Positions 10,848-21,698 are shown, counted from the stretch's first letter. The stretch: 64,000 bases of DNA from Metridium senile (GCA_949775045.1 OX459097.1:17088210-17152209); one strand, 5' to 3'. The notes: generated from the sequence alone by a model not told the origin. A program made the numbers and translations.

Positions 10848-11206
10848 CATAGTTAGTAGAGGGAAATGGTTAGGAAGCCCTTTGTTGTATGTTTTTGTAC
10901 ACTTTTTTTCAAGCGTGACCGTGCATAATCTTTTGTTGCGCAGTTGTTTTAGCAATATTGGATACGTCTGAGTGAACAGATCAAAACTCATTATTTTGGT
11001 TGTTGTTTCAAAATACTCAAAGATTTAGAGCAAATATTACAATATTCCTGACAATAATCTTATAGAAAAAGTTTATGTTGACTCATTTTGCAATTTTGAT
11101 TGGCCATCAAGAAAAAGTTGTGCACGGTCGAGACCGGTTCAACTTTGAAATGCAAACAAAGAAGTACAACAAAAGGTTTCCTAACCAGTCCCCTCTATAA
11201 ACTATG
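10848..11206. mobile_element. 359-bp fold-back transposon with target duplication
   Basis: Terminal inverted repeats of about 43 bp start CATAGTTAGTAGAGGG and (right end, reverse complement) CATAGTTTATAGAGGG. The flanks are GTTTGAC at 10841-10847 and 11207-11213. The paralogous site at 40511-40517 has a single GTTTGAC running straight into GGTTATTT, giving an unoccupied site. No ORF of interest inside; non-autonomous. Confidence 0.85.
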
Positions 11207-11213
11207 GTTTGAC

Positions 11214-13001
11214 GGTTATTTCCTTTACTAATGAATGTGTTTCGAACCGTGAATCGTTAATGAGTAATTGAATTTATTAAGTACTGAAATGCTACAAATA
11301 GAGATTTCTCATAATAGCAAGATTTTTGACGCATTTGACGGAGTTTTCACGCACCAAGTATTTCATTTGCATAACAACGATCTCATTGTCTTTGAGCAAA
11401 CAACTTCTTTAATTAACTAACACTGAAACACATTTATTTGCAATTTTTTTTTTTTTTTTTTTGAACAAGTGAGAGTTACGACTTACAGGTAAAAGACTTT
11501 GTGGAATGGCTGAACAAGGTGCTGTAATGTAATATGATTTGGTACAGTATCCATGAACTGGAGCGCAACGAGAGAACACATCAATAACTCGTATTCATAT
11601 TCTGTTCCTAGGGCTTCTTCAGGAAGTGGGCCAGGCAGGATAGCAAGGATTGAGCATATTATATAGCACAAATGAAAAACTCTGTCCATAACTAAAAATA
11701 AGAATAAGCACCTACCCGTCACTTAGTCTGATTCTTAGAAGGCGTGGATAGAAAACAATACTGCAACCAAGTGGACGAGGGGTGTTCTCGTTAATTGTGA
11801 ACACTAAAATTACGCACTGTTTTCATCATATTCGTCTACCACGTAGTTTCAATATTCAAATTGACGGCGACACCTTATCATGTAATGCGCATTATTATTA
11901 TTTTCTATTTTGTTTTATTTCTATTTTTTATCTTTCACCTGATTGTCAATTGTAGAAGCATGTTTTTTGGTTCCCTCCTTACTGCGGTTTATTAGGTTGG
12001 TGATTAAATTAATAGATTCGTTTAAAAAAACCCAGCGAAGATTGCAAAAATAGTGTGAAATTTCACGGCCTTAGATGTCAATTCTGTACATTTTCAATAT
12101 GTTAAAAAATATTGCGTCATCGAATTTATAACAAAAATAAAAATAAATTGATAATAAAATGATAATTTATGCGATATTACCAGAGAAAAGGTATCTTTTT
12201 ATTCAAATTCAAGTTAAAAGTAGATTTTAGATCGATTTTGAAATCCATTCACTTTAAACATGTAAATATGTTAGAAATCGATGAGCTGGAACTTTCCCAA
12301 TGTTATGGTAATAACAAAGATTACGTCATTACTACTTTTAGGGGAATCCCCTGTTTTTTCGACTTGAGCTAACCAATCAAAATCGACTTATCCAAGTGCG
12401 AATAAATTAATTCTTTTTAACGTCTTATTAATATTTTTTTTCAAATAGAAAGAAATGACAACAAACTGCCATAGATATGAAAGTATAAACATAGACACAT
12501 AACATATATAAAAACTAGATAATATGAAGCTCAATTCTGAAACTCAGCCAGAAAAAAAGGATGAAAAATCACAGTTAACCTTTTCTATCTGGAAACCTAG
12601 CCCACTTTGGAAAATAAAAGATCCTAAAAAGTGTCCGAAAACGACTGTTCAGTTCCAGCCTTTTTCTCTGTACAACTTTACTTGTCTTTGATAGTAACTA
12701 ATATATAGTCGCTAAATAAAAACACAAGTAAAGTTGTAATGAGGTATTGTTTCCTTTTATATTTGATGTTTCTGGTTCAGTGATACTGACTAAATAGTCA
12801 CTAAATAGAAACTATTAGTTAGTAACTATTTTGTTTTTATTTTAAGGTTATAGTATTTTTGCTCTACTCGGCACTTTGATTAAAATGATTGGGTTTTGTG
12901 GGAACAACTTGAATATTCATACTGTCTGTTAGAAAATAGTGTTTTTCTGTGTGGGTTAGGACTATGATTCATTGTTCGTCATTTTAGTTTTTTAAAAAGC
13001 A
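11214..13001. other. Intergenic DNA left of the retrotransposon, no gene seen
   Basis: AT-rich. Contains an oligo(T) at 11444-11461, and stretches at about 12340 and 12785-12830 that are inverted relative to 9310 and 9108-9150. A 67-residue frame at 12169 has no recognisable domain. Confidence 0.4.
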
Positions 13002-13187
13002 TACTATTCTCACTGGGGAAATACGCACAAAAAAGCCCAATTTAATTTCAAAAGACGGTTATAAATACTCAGCGGGGCTCGGGGGAATGCGTTACGTAAC
13101 CCTAATCCCTAGTCCTCTATATAAGCAGCTCGTTCTAGGGTTTATTTCAGATTTCAGTGAAATTGGCGCAAAACACCTCGAGAAGCC
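13002..13187 (+). repeat. A1, left split direct repeat
   Basis: Identical by eye to A2 (21513-21698). Contains the predicted promoter of the element (TATATAAG at 13118-13125). Confidence 0.93.
13091..13125 (+). promoter_or_regulatory. Predicted retrotransposon promoter: bZIP-type palindrome plus TATA box
   Basis: GTTACGTAAC at 13091-13100 is a perfect palindrome matching the PAR-bZIP/E4BP4 consensus RTTAYGTAAY. TATATAAG follows at 13118-13125. Transcription would start near 13150, about 85 nt before the gag ATG at 13237. The same pair is repeated in A2 (TATA at 21629-21636). Prediction from motif and position only. Confidence 0.55.
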
Positions 13188-13236
13188 TTTTCACTCGTAG
13201 TTCTGATATTCATCGCTGCGCCGCCTATCGTACGTT

Positions 13237-15641
13237 ATGGCCCAAGTTCCCAGAGCGCCTGACCAGGCGGGAGTACAAGCCGCTCTTGACCATGACCCAG
13301 CTCAACCAGTGGTTCAACCACAAGCACAGCCAGATGTTCCACCCCAAGCTCAACCGCCAGGACAACCTCTGCCTCAAGAACCGGTAGCCCAAGCAGCGGC
13401 CCAGGTAAAACTTGTACTTTTAGGCGACTTTCCCTATTATGTTGTACTTTTTCTGTAAGGTGGCGACTAAAAAACTTTTAGAATAATTCACTTTGGTTAT
13501 CTAAAAGCGACAGGGGTGACCTCGCTAAGAACGTTTTAACTTTTTGTTACTAGTTTTGTATGTTTTACAGCGACAGGGATGACCTCGCTGGAATGTTTTT
13601 TAGCCCTAGTTTTGTATGTTTTACAGCGACAGGGGTGACCTCGCTGGAATGTTTTTAGCCCTAGTTTTTGTATGTTTAACAGCGACAGGGGTGACCTCGC
13701 TGGAATGTTTTTAGCCCTAGTTTTGTATGTTTTACAGCGACAGGGGTGACCTCGCTGGAATGTTTTTAGCCCTAGTTTTGTATGTTTTACAGCGACAGGG
13801 GTGACCTCGCTGGAATGTTTTTAGCCCTAGTTTTGTATGTTTTACAGCGACAGGGGTGGCCTCGCTGGAATGTTTTTAGCCCTAGTTTTGTATGTTTTAC
13901 AGCGACAGGGGTGACCTCGCTGGAATGTTTTTAGCCACTAGTTTTGTATGTTTTACAGCGACAGGGGTGACCTCGCTGGAATGTTTTTAGCCACTAGTTT
14001 TGTATGTTTTACAGCGACAGGGGTGACCTTGCTGGAATGTTTTTAGCCCTAGTTTTGTATGTTTAACAGCGACAGGCGTGTTCTCGCTGGAATGTTTTTA
14101 GTCCTAGTTTTGTATGTTTTACAGCGACAGGGGTGACCTCGCTGGAATGTTTTTAGCCCTAGTTTTGTATGTTTAACAGCGACAGGGGTGACCTCGCTGG
14201 AATGTTTTTAGCTCTAGTTTTGTATGTTTTACAGCGACAGGGGTGAACTCACTGGAATGTTTTTAGGCACTAGTTTTGTATGTTTTACTGCGGCGACAGG
14301 GGTGACCTCGCTGGAATGTTTTAGTTTTCTGCTACTAGTTTAGTTCAATAACAGCGACAGGGGTGACCTCGCTGGAATGTTTTTAGCTCAAGTTTTGTAT
14401 GTTTAACAGAGACAGGGGTGACCTCGCTAGGAATATTCTAAATTTGTCACTAGTTGATATAAAAGACATTTTAAAAGTTTTTAAAAGGTGATCTCAGTTA
14501 GGCAAGGGGTGCAAGTCAAAGATGAAATGTTGACTAAACGTTTGCACTATCAAATGTTTAATAATGTCATTAACTAAGACTAGCACAAATTTGTCAACAT
14601 TTTGCATCCTTTACTTCTACAATTTGTAATAACGCTAATTAAGTAATCCTACTCCCTTTGTTCTCGGTTATAAATCGGCTTAAGTCGGACAAGTGAAATG
14701 ATTCTTTTGTAAACCGTTCAGAACTTTAACTAATCAGTCGTTTAAAAAACCTACCAGAACTATCAATGTCGATGATTTATTCGAATTATGTCTATTTTGA
14801 ATAATTTGCGGGCTGTAAGTAAATGTCAAAAAGACAATAGGATTCTGTGCAATGGTTTTTAGCTCTAGCTTTGTTTACAGTGATAGGCTAGGGGTGACCT
14901 CGCTGGAATCTTTTTTTTAGTGTTTTATTTGTTGCTATACTTATGTTTAGCAAAGCGACAAGGATGAACTCGCTGAAATAATTTACCCTTTGTTACTCGC
15001 GGGATTTTTATGCCGTTTTGTTCGAGGGATAATAAGGGACAGTAAGCCCCGGTTGTTGGTTGTCCCCTTGTGTCATGCCCCATGTCCTTATGTTTGCGTT
15101 TCTCTTTTGCCAGGACCCTATTGAGACCCTTTCCTCAAGACTTGATTCCCTCCAGAAACAGGTGGCCACTAACAGCGTTGAGCACGCGCTGGACACCGTA
15201 CGCCAATTGGCAAACCGGCCTCGCCCACTAGTAGATAATTGTACACTCTTGGCGGCCCTAGAGCAACTGTCGGATGTGGCTAGAGAGGCAGGCCATGAAG
15301 AAAGGAAAAAGTTCGACGCCATCCTTCGTCAGTGTAAGCCGCTCTCTAAAGATGATCGCCTTGCCTCTGTTGTTATCCAACTGTTAGGCGATAAGGAAGA
15401 GAAGCAGGTGGCAATGCAGATCCAAAAGCTACTTAAATCCACGGCGCCCCAGGTCCCTACTCACACACGCGGGGAATTCCACCCTTACCAACGGCCTGCA
15501 CAAGGGAACTTTGTAGCACCACGCCCTCTCATGGGCCCTAGATTCAGAGGAGCGCCACGGGGAAACCTGCCCTCGCGTAACCGCTGTTTCTCATGCGGGG
15601 GTTTTGGGCATTTCGCCCGCAATTGCCAAAACCGAGCCTGA
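13237..15641 (+). CDS. Gag-like protein with CCHC zinc knuckle (two exons predicted)
   Basis: Predicted exon 1 is 13237-13404 (ATG to a CAG|GTAAAA donor). It encodes 56 residues very rich in Pro, Gln and Ala. Predicted exon 2 is 15114-15641 after a TCTCTTTTGCCAG acceptor, joined in phase 0. Exon 2 has helical, charged sequence followed by a basic Arg/Gly/Pro region. It ends in one zinc knuckle, CFSCGGFGHFARNC (C-x2-C-x4-H-x4-C), close to the C-terminus. Gag proteins of retroelements bind the RNA and package it; the knuckle is the nucleic-acid-binding part. The 18 residues before the acceptor in the open frame look like translated pyrimidine tract. Splicing is inferred from sequence, not shown; total length would be about 231 aa. 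Confidence 0.75.
13506..14440. repeat. 55-bp tandem array inside the retrotransposon leader intron
   Basis: About 17 tandem units with a period of 55-56 bp. Each contains AGCGACAGGGGTGACCTCGCT, whose ends AGCGA/TCGCT are complementary, plus GGAATGTTTTTAGCC and TTTTGTATGTTTTACAG. Two decayed units stand apart at about 14876-14912 and 14954-14985. Each unit also carries a GTATGT donor-like and a TTTTACAG acceptor-like motif. The array lies wholly inside the intron predicted between gag exons 1 and 2. Confidence 0.93.
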
Positions 15642-16905
15642 ATATCAGTGTTGTTTTTTGGATTGATAACGTTTGCTTTACATGAGTGAGTGTCTATTTT
15701 GTGTTGGAGTGGAATTAAAACTTTGACATACCTAATTTGTCTTATGTGTGATTTTTTCGTTAGTACCCAGGGAATCCCCAGGATAGGTCAATGTTGGTTA
15801 CTATATTTTTTGCTTATTCGCTTATGGCTTAACGCTTGCAAAACTAAAAAGTTATGCCAAAATTTAACATAAGGGTATATGTATTTTATAAGCATGTTAC
15901 AAAGTGGTAGCTTGTAATATGTAATTAATATATAGTTTTCTGAGATATCAGCTTTAAAATTTCAGGGGAAAGCTCTATTGAACCCATCCCCCGTTCTGCA
16001 TTTAAAAGTTTAAGGCCTGGTCTACTGTTTTCAAACAAAATGTTATGTATATTGTTAACACTTAGCACACTTGTAGAATTCACGTTAAAATATGTATATA
16101 CCTTTTTTTTTTTGAAATGTGGCTACGAGTTTTAACGTCGCTTAAGACTATTTATTTTTAGACAATACTTTTTTCGTATTGAAGCTGTGAGCGCCAAAAA
16201 CTAATTTCTTGAAGAACGGCTGTTGTACAAGGCCTAAAATCTATTTATTCAGAAAGTTTAACTTGTTTGTAAGTGGAAAAGACTGATGAAAGTGGAGCCA
16301 AAGTGTTAACCCAAAGCAAAAATTTGAATTGAAAATGAGGTTTAGGCCTTTATTTGCTTATTTCCCATACCTTTTCTTTAAAAAATGCCTGAAAAAGCTG
16401 CATTCTAACACAAATTCAACAAAACATCTTTGTACAATTGAAAATACCGCTTTAAACAGGCATGTTATCTTAGTACATTAGTTTCTAACTGTTTAAAAAG
16501 GGTTTTTGAGTGTTAACCCAAAACGAAAATTGAGATTAAAACTCATGCAAAAGTCTAGTTTTTGGCGCTTTTTGCCAACATTGCTTGTCATTGAAAAAGA
16601 TATCCTTTTAAACTTGCACTTTAAAAACTTTAAATATTACGTGAAAAAGGTCACGTGACTTATTTTTAGCTTCAAAATCCAATTGAGAATAATACTTGAA
16701 CTGGTTTTAAAAAGAATACTGTTTGAGGCGTATTTTGATATTTATGTACGTTATTTTACTGAGTGTGTAACAATTCGCAGTCGCATATTTTTCTTTCTAT
16801 TGGTATGACGTCATAGACCACGTGATTAGCATAAAATAACAGGAAAATACTAATAAGTACAGACCTAATTAAAATTTGTGAACAGAAAGTTTAACGAACA
16901 TATAT

Positions 16906-16936
<31 letters not shown>

Positions 16937-17117
16937 TTAACGCTTAAAATTAGTCTCCCGTTGCGAAGTCTCCTCGATGGGGTTATCTAATACCCTTCAT
17001 TACTCTGTCCCTGGACGGGGTATTTCGGGGTTGCTTCGCTCGGGGGTTCACCCTTCCAGTTTAATTCGCATTTTTTCGCTAGTCGTTTTGACTTTCAGTT
17101 TCGCCTTTGTTTTTCAG
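15642..17117. other. Non-coding spacer between gag and RT, with poly(A) tract
   Basis: About 1.5 kb of AT-rich DNA without a supportable ORF. A run of about 28 A lies at 16910-16937. The ATG-initiated frame from 16977 to 17117 translates to hydrophobic sequence from a pyrimidine tract and ends in TTTTTCAG, so it is better read as intron. Confidence 0.55.
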
Positions 17118-19316
17118 CCTCCTTGCAAACGCACGAAGTTCAGTGATTTTTCTCCAGACAACATAGTCCCCAGAACTGATCGTATTGAATGGGTCGATTG
17201 GAAGGGTAACCGCCCGAGCGTAGCAGCCCCGTTACCTTCGCCCGCGATGGTAGCTAGACAACAAGCAAAGGTTTCCGCTCGTGATTTATTATTTAGAGAT
17301 CCGCATACCTTTGTGGCCGGGGAAATACATAACCATTTGCACTACTGGGAAGAGATCCTCGAGGCTCAACCGAAACGTCAAGAGATTTTGTCTTATATCG
17401 AATTTGGAGTAGACGTTCAAGACTTCTTTGTCCCCTTCAAAGGAGACTTCCAGGGCGTTTTGTACGACTCGCCTTTGCCCCCCTCCATAGTATTCCCTAA
17501 CAATAAAACCTGTGAAGGCTTTGAAACGTTCATCTGCGACACCATTTTGGAACGTTTGGCAAATGGGTCTTTGTCAATTTGGGGAAGGGTTGGCGACAGG
17601 TCGCCCCCTCATCTCGTAATGCCTCTCACAGTAGAACCTTCTAAGCCGAGATTATGTCACGACGAGCGGTTCCTTAACCTCTGGATGCGAGACCTGCCAC
17701 TCAAACTTGATTACATCTCGGACCTACCCAGATACGTCGGCAGAAATCATTTCCAGTCCACCATGGATGATAAGAGTGGTTACGATCATGTCCGCCTTAA
17801 CGTCAACAGCACATGCTATTTCGGACTGGAATGGATGGGGTGGTATTTTGTGTTTAACACTATCCCTTTCGGTTGGAAAGAAAGTGCGTATATCTATCAT
17901 ACCATTGGTCTGGCCGCCACTAATCATATCCGGTCTCTAGGGGTCCCTTGTAGCCAGTATATAGACGATAGGCATGTTGGCCAGCTGGCCCCACCCTTTC
18001 AGCAGAATCTGGCGTCTGAGACATGGTCCTATCTCGAGCTTGCCGAGGCCGCAACCTTCATCTGCGCTGCAACCTTGATCTCACTCGGTTATTTTATTGG
18101 CTTGCCGAAGTCATGTCTCATGCCTCAGCGGTCTCTCACGTTTTTGGGTTTTGTTGTCGACTCAACTCGTGGTGCTTTCTTAATCCCGGAGGCAAAAAAG
18201 AGGAAATTTGCAGAACTGCGAGAATTCATCTTGGCAAACCGTGCAGTGTCTGTCAGGACCCTACAAAGGTTTGCAGGAAAAGTCACCTCGTTCTCAATCG
18301 CAGTACCAGCGGCTCAATTATATGCTCGGGAGATCTACCGCGCCATCTCGGGCTTTACAAAATCCTCACGTTTGGTCAAGATTAGTGGCGCGCTAAGACA
18401 GGAACTCACGTACTGGCGTTTTTTAGATGCTTGGAGTGATGTCCTGCCTTGGCCCCAAGAGAAACACCTGACGGTGCGAGTGTTCAGCGATGCGTCTAAC
18501 TTCGCATGGGGTGGCATCATCGAAGCCCCCGACCAGCCTCGGTTCTCGGTGCGTGATTACTGGTCAGATAACCTTCGCTCTCTACCAATTGCCGTGAAAG
18601 AAGCCCGCGCTTTGGTTTCTACCCTCGAAGCGGGAAAATCCATCATCTCCAACTGTCGCCTTGACGTGCACACAGATAACCTAGCTTTCATGCATTCTTG
18701 GCATAAACAAGGGGGTAAAAACCGTCAGCTTAACGAGGTCTTGAAGGAGCTCAGCGCAATTCTCTTGGAGGCCAACACTTATGCAGCGTTTCACTTTATC
18801 CCTTCAGCAGAGAACCCAGCTGACATGCCCTCCCGTATCCTATCTGACAAGGATTGCATGTTATCGAGGCGTGCTTGGGCCCAGGTGGATAGTCATTTTG
18901 GCCCCCACACTCTGGACATGATGTCTTTGGACTCCAACGTCCAAAGAGACTCTTCGGGCAATCCCCTCAAGCATTACACGCCTCATCCGACTCCCCTGTC
19001 GTCGGGTGTCAATGTCTTTGCTCAAGCGATTCCGAAAGAAGCCAATCCGTACGTCTTCCCTCCATTTGTTCTGGTAGCCCCCTTACTAAAGTTTCTAGAG
19101 GCTTACAGTCCGGCGTTTACCATTGTAGTCCCAAAATTGTATCCACTTCCCTTTTGGTGGCCTGTTCTATGCTCACGTGCTTGTTCACATTTACAGCTGG
19201 GAAGAAAAGGGGAGGAGAATGTTCTTCTCTTCCCCTCCCCAAGACGCGTCTTCAACTCACGTCCTTTGCAATGGGATTTGTTTGCTTTTAGAATCTACAC
19301 GCAACGAAGTGTCTAA
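17118..19316 (+). CDS. Reverse transcriptase-RNase H polyprotein of the retrotransposon
   Basis: Open from the putative acceptor TTTTTCAG|CCTCC to a TAA at 19314; an ATG at 16977 in the same frame gives 779 residues as an alternative start. The RT catalytic motif is YIDD, at residues 328-331 counted from that ATG. The RNase H domain follows: FSDASNFAWGG (D near 505), KEARAL and HTDNLA (D near 567). The tail (VFPPFVLVAPLL... FWWPVL) is the conserved C-terminal segment seen after RNase H in DIRS-order elements as I recall them. The enzyme copies element RNA into DNA and removes the RNA strand. No frameshift or stop interrupts the domains. A phase-0 acceptor suggests the protein may begin with the same Pro/Gln leader as Gag (inference). 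Confidence 0.92.
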   Translation, partial: PPCKRTKFSDFSPDNIVPRTDRIEWVDWKGNRPSVAAPLPSPAMVARQQAKVSARDLLFRDPHTFVAGEIHNHLHYWEEILEAQPKRQEILSYIEFGVDVQDFFVPFKGDFQGVLYDSPLPPSIVFPNNKTCEGFETFICDTILERLANGSLSIWGRVGDRSPPHLVMPLTVEPSKPRLCHDERFLNLWMRDLPLKLDYISDLPRYVGRNHFQSTMDDKSGYDHVRLNVNSTCYFGLEWMGWYFVFNTIPFGWKESAYIYHTIGLAATNHIRSLGVPCSQYIDDRHVGQLAPPFQQNLASETWSYLELAEAATFICAATLISLGYFIGLPKSCLMPQRSLTFLGFVVDSTRGAFLIPEAKKRKFAELREFILANRAVSVRTLQRFAGKVTSFSIAVPAAQLYAREIYRAISGFTKSSRLVKISGALRQELTYWRFLDAWSDVLPWPQEKHLTVRVFSDASNFAWGGIIEAPDQPRFSVRDYWSDNLRSLPIAVKEARALVSTLEAGKSIISNCRLDVHTDNLAFMHSWHKQGGKNRQLNEVLKELSAILLEANTYAAFHFIPSAENPADMPSRILSDKDCMLSRRAWAQVDSHFGPHTLDMMSLDSNVQRDSSGNPLKHYTPHPTPLSSGVNVFAQAIPKEANPYVFPPFVLVAPLLKFLEAYSPAFTIVVPKLYPLPFWWPVLCSRACSHLQLGRKGEENVLLFPSPRRVFNSRPLQWDLFAFRIYTQRSV

Positions 19317-19355
19317 TAGCTATTTATTTGTTTTCTGTTGTTCAATCTACCATAG

Positions 19356-20675
19356 TGTTTACGCCCCCGCATTTGGAGGCCTGCAGTTCCATGTCCAGAT
19401 TGTCTTTACCTGAATGACGACTCATTTAATTTTTGCCAAAGATGTGGGTTCAGAAGTGAAAAGATATCGGTAGAGCCGGTAGACCCCTCTGTAATTGACT
19501 TGGATGCCATCAACAATCGGCTCTCTGAGCTAGCCAAAAAGAAGGCGAGTAAACCGTACGAGAAACAAAAATCGTCTCTTCATCGCGAACTGTTGGCCGT
19601 GCTCGCAGCTCTCCCCACTCCTAAAACCTTACAGTCAGCCGCACCTGGAGATATTCTTAAGTTCTTGGTCTGGAAGGACAAAGCAGGGAAGACTAAGATT
19701 CATGTCCCTCAGTGCCTTAGGACTCCTGGCAAGAAATCCTCCTGTGTTTGCCCAACGAGGCTAGCCAGTGGCACGGTGGATAGTATGATAGGAAAACTGC
19801 GAGCTATATTTTCTAACGCGGGTCTCGGGGGCGAATGGGACGATCGGCTAGGTATTGGAAACCCAGCTTCGCACCCCTCTGTCAAGGAATATCTGAAAAA
19901 TGTCAAAGAGGAACAGGCCCAGGCCAGAATTCGGCCTAAGAAGGCGATTCCGATATTCCTTGACAAGATAGAAAGAATAGCTCGTCACATCCTTATGCAA
20001 CTTAGTATACCGCATACTGCCCCCTTAAATACCTATATTTTTAGCAGAGATCTATGTTTTTTCACACTCGATTTCTTCTCGGGAGACCGAGCGGCCGACC
20101 TGGGTAGGGTTATGTCAAGGGAAGCGCTGTGGTTCCCGGATAAGTCAGGAGTTTTGTTCCAGCGATGCTTTGGGAAAACTCTTAGGGGGGACGGCCAAAA
20201 CACGTTTGCTGTTCGACGTTGTAGTAATAGTTTTTTGTGCCCGGTTAAAAACTTGGAACGCTACTTAGCGTTGTGTCAACTTATAAACATAGACCTTAAG
20301 ACAGGTTTCCTATTTCGCGCTACTACCGGTAATTCAGTCACTGAAGAACCTTTTACAGGTTCGGCTGTTTATAATAGGCTAAAACTCTACCTTAGAGCGA
20401 TTAATGCCGACGAAGGGGAGACCCCGCATAGTTCGCGGGCGGGTTGTTCCATTACCCTAACTCTGTTAGGCGTTAAAAAGGGGGATATCTCCGGGCATGT
20501 GGGATGGTCCAGTTCTCGGATGGTGGATTTTTACAATGACTTGAGTGACACTCTCAAGCCCAACGCCCCATCGGTAGCTCTAGCTACATGCGTATCTCAC
20601 GATGCGACCAGGGACGTTTTAGATAATTATAGGGGCCACGTTGATATTTCCATGTTTAAACCTGCTGTTATTTAG
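19356..20675 (+). CDS. Tyrosine recombinase of the retrotransposon
   Basis: The frame is open from TAG|TGT at 19356, a possible splice acceptor after a pyrimidine-rich stretch, to the stop at 20675. The N-terminal part has a zinc-ribbon-like CPDC...CQRC motif (about 19392-19445) before the TTG at 19500; no ATG precedes it. Counting from 19500, the tyrosine-recombinase residues are Arg197 (SGDRAADL), His310-x2-Arg313 (HSSRAG), His333 (SGHVGW) and the nucleophile Tyr345 (MVDFYND). These enzymes integrate the circular element DNA by cutting and rejoining at short identities without an integrase. The upstream RT frame ends 37 bp earlier, with stops between, so expression needs splicing, re-initiation or a separate mRNA. 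Confidence 0.92.
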   Translation, partial: CLRPRIWRPAVPCPDCLYLNDDSFNFCQRCGFRSEKISVEPVDPSVIDLDAINNRLSELAKKKASKPYEKQKSSLHRELLAVLAALPTPKTLQSAAPGDILKFLVWKDKAGKTKIHVPQCLRTPGKKSSCVCPTRLASGTVDSMIGKLRAIFSNAGLGGEWDDRLGIGNPASHPSVKEYLKNVKEEQAQARIRPKKAIPIFLDKIERIARHILMQLSIPHTAPLNTYIFSRDLCFFTLDFFSGDRAADLGRVMSREALWFPDKSGVLFQRCFGKTLRGDGQNTFAVRRCSNSFLCPVKNLERYLALCQLINIDLKTGFLFRATTGNSVTEEPFTGSAVYNRLKLYLRAINADEGETPHSSRAGCSITLTLLGVKKGDISGHVGWSSSRMVDFYNDLSDTLKPNAPSVALATCVSHDATRDVLDNYRGHVDISMFKPAVI

Positions 20676-21432
20676 AGGGGCAAAGCTAGAAACACGCATA
20701 ACTCGTCTCTAGTTTTGTACGGTCAATCATTTCAATCAATTAACTTTAAGTTAATTTTAACACGGTAGTCGACGTACTTACGCTGATTCTCAGGCGAGCC
20801 GTGTCTATGAAGATTACAATTACATTTACTATTCACAAAATGATAGGAAAAGGTATATAAAAATATGAAATATGGCCGGTATAGTTTTCTCAATTTTGCG
20901 CTTTGCCCTTCTGATCACAGTAACGATTTATAGCTTATTTACGAATCGGGTCTAGAGCGGTGTCTTCCCCTTCGTGAACTCTTTATCACCAGGCACCTTT
21001 CCTATCTCCAACGGTCCTGTTGTTAGGGGTTCCGAGGCCTACCCCGCTCTAAGCCCGCATATTCTTCATATCTATCATTATGTTTTGGTTATATAAAGAT
21101 CTAGGACTCGGGTTTATGAAGATTCTGTAATTTCGGAATTAAAAATTGTATTCCAGGTTTGCACGGCTATTGATCTCTTCATTCCGCATTTGATCGCGCT
21201 AGTTTTACTTGCAGAACGCGCCTTTACGGTTAGAATATAAAATGTATAGTTGTATTGTCTTTCATTCCGGGAAATCCCATTTTCTTTTGCATGGTCGCTT
21301 CTTACAGGGGTATGGTCGCTTTGCTAGAGTTCTGAGTTTTGGGAGGAACCTACATTTTTTGGCTCATTGGGACTGGTTCGCACCCCTTTTAAGCATATTT
21401 AATTGCGAGTAGCAAGGTTAACGGGGAACAGT
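20676..21432. other. 3' non-coding part of the retrotransposon
   Basis: About 750 bp between the recombinase stop and B1. No ORF with a recognisable domain on either strand. Confidence 0.6.
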
Positions 21433-21519
21433 TGCCGAGGACCGATTCTCCCATATCTTAGCCATATAGGTCTGTTGGGCATTGTGTGTGGGTTTACCTG
21501 GTGAGAATATAGTACTATT
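21433..21519 (+). repeat. B1, internal split direct repeat
   Basis: Identical by eye to B2 (21775-21861). It ends ...AGTACTATT and overlaps A2 by the shared TACTATT, giving the B1/A2 junction expected after opening a circular intermediate. Confidence 0.92.
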
Positions 21520-21698
21520 CTCACTGGGGAAATACGCACAAAAAAGCCCAATTTAATTTCAAAAGACGGTTATAAATACTCAGCGGGGCTCGGGGGAATG
21601 CGTTACGTAACCCTAATCCCTAGTCCTCTATATAAGCAGCTCGTTCTAGGGTTTATTTCAGATTTCAGTGAAATTGGCGCAAAACACCTCGAGAAGCC
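21513..21698 (+). repeat. A2, internal split direct repeat
   Basis: Second copy of A1, including GTTACGTAAC and TATATAAG. It is followed by 76 bp of unique sequence before B2. Confidence 0.92.

Noticed and set aside
12169..12372. 67-residue ORF
   Set aside because: AT-rich, no recognisable domain, no splice context or paralogue.
9108..12830. A 3.7-kb inverted transposon bounded by CTAACTAATAGTTT and CAGGGGATTCCCC inverses
   Set aside because: The two inverse pairs exist but the sequence between them in each arm does not match well, and the left part belongs to the duplicated block; coincidence of small repeats is as likely.
13506..14440. CRISPR-like array
   Set aside because: Units are contiguous 55-bp tandem copies without unique spacers, in a eukaryotic retrotransposon.
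17707..18520. Other-frame ORFs over the RT gene on both strands
   Set aside because: Shadows of the RT-RNase H frame, without motifs.
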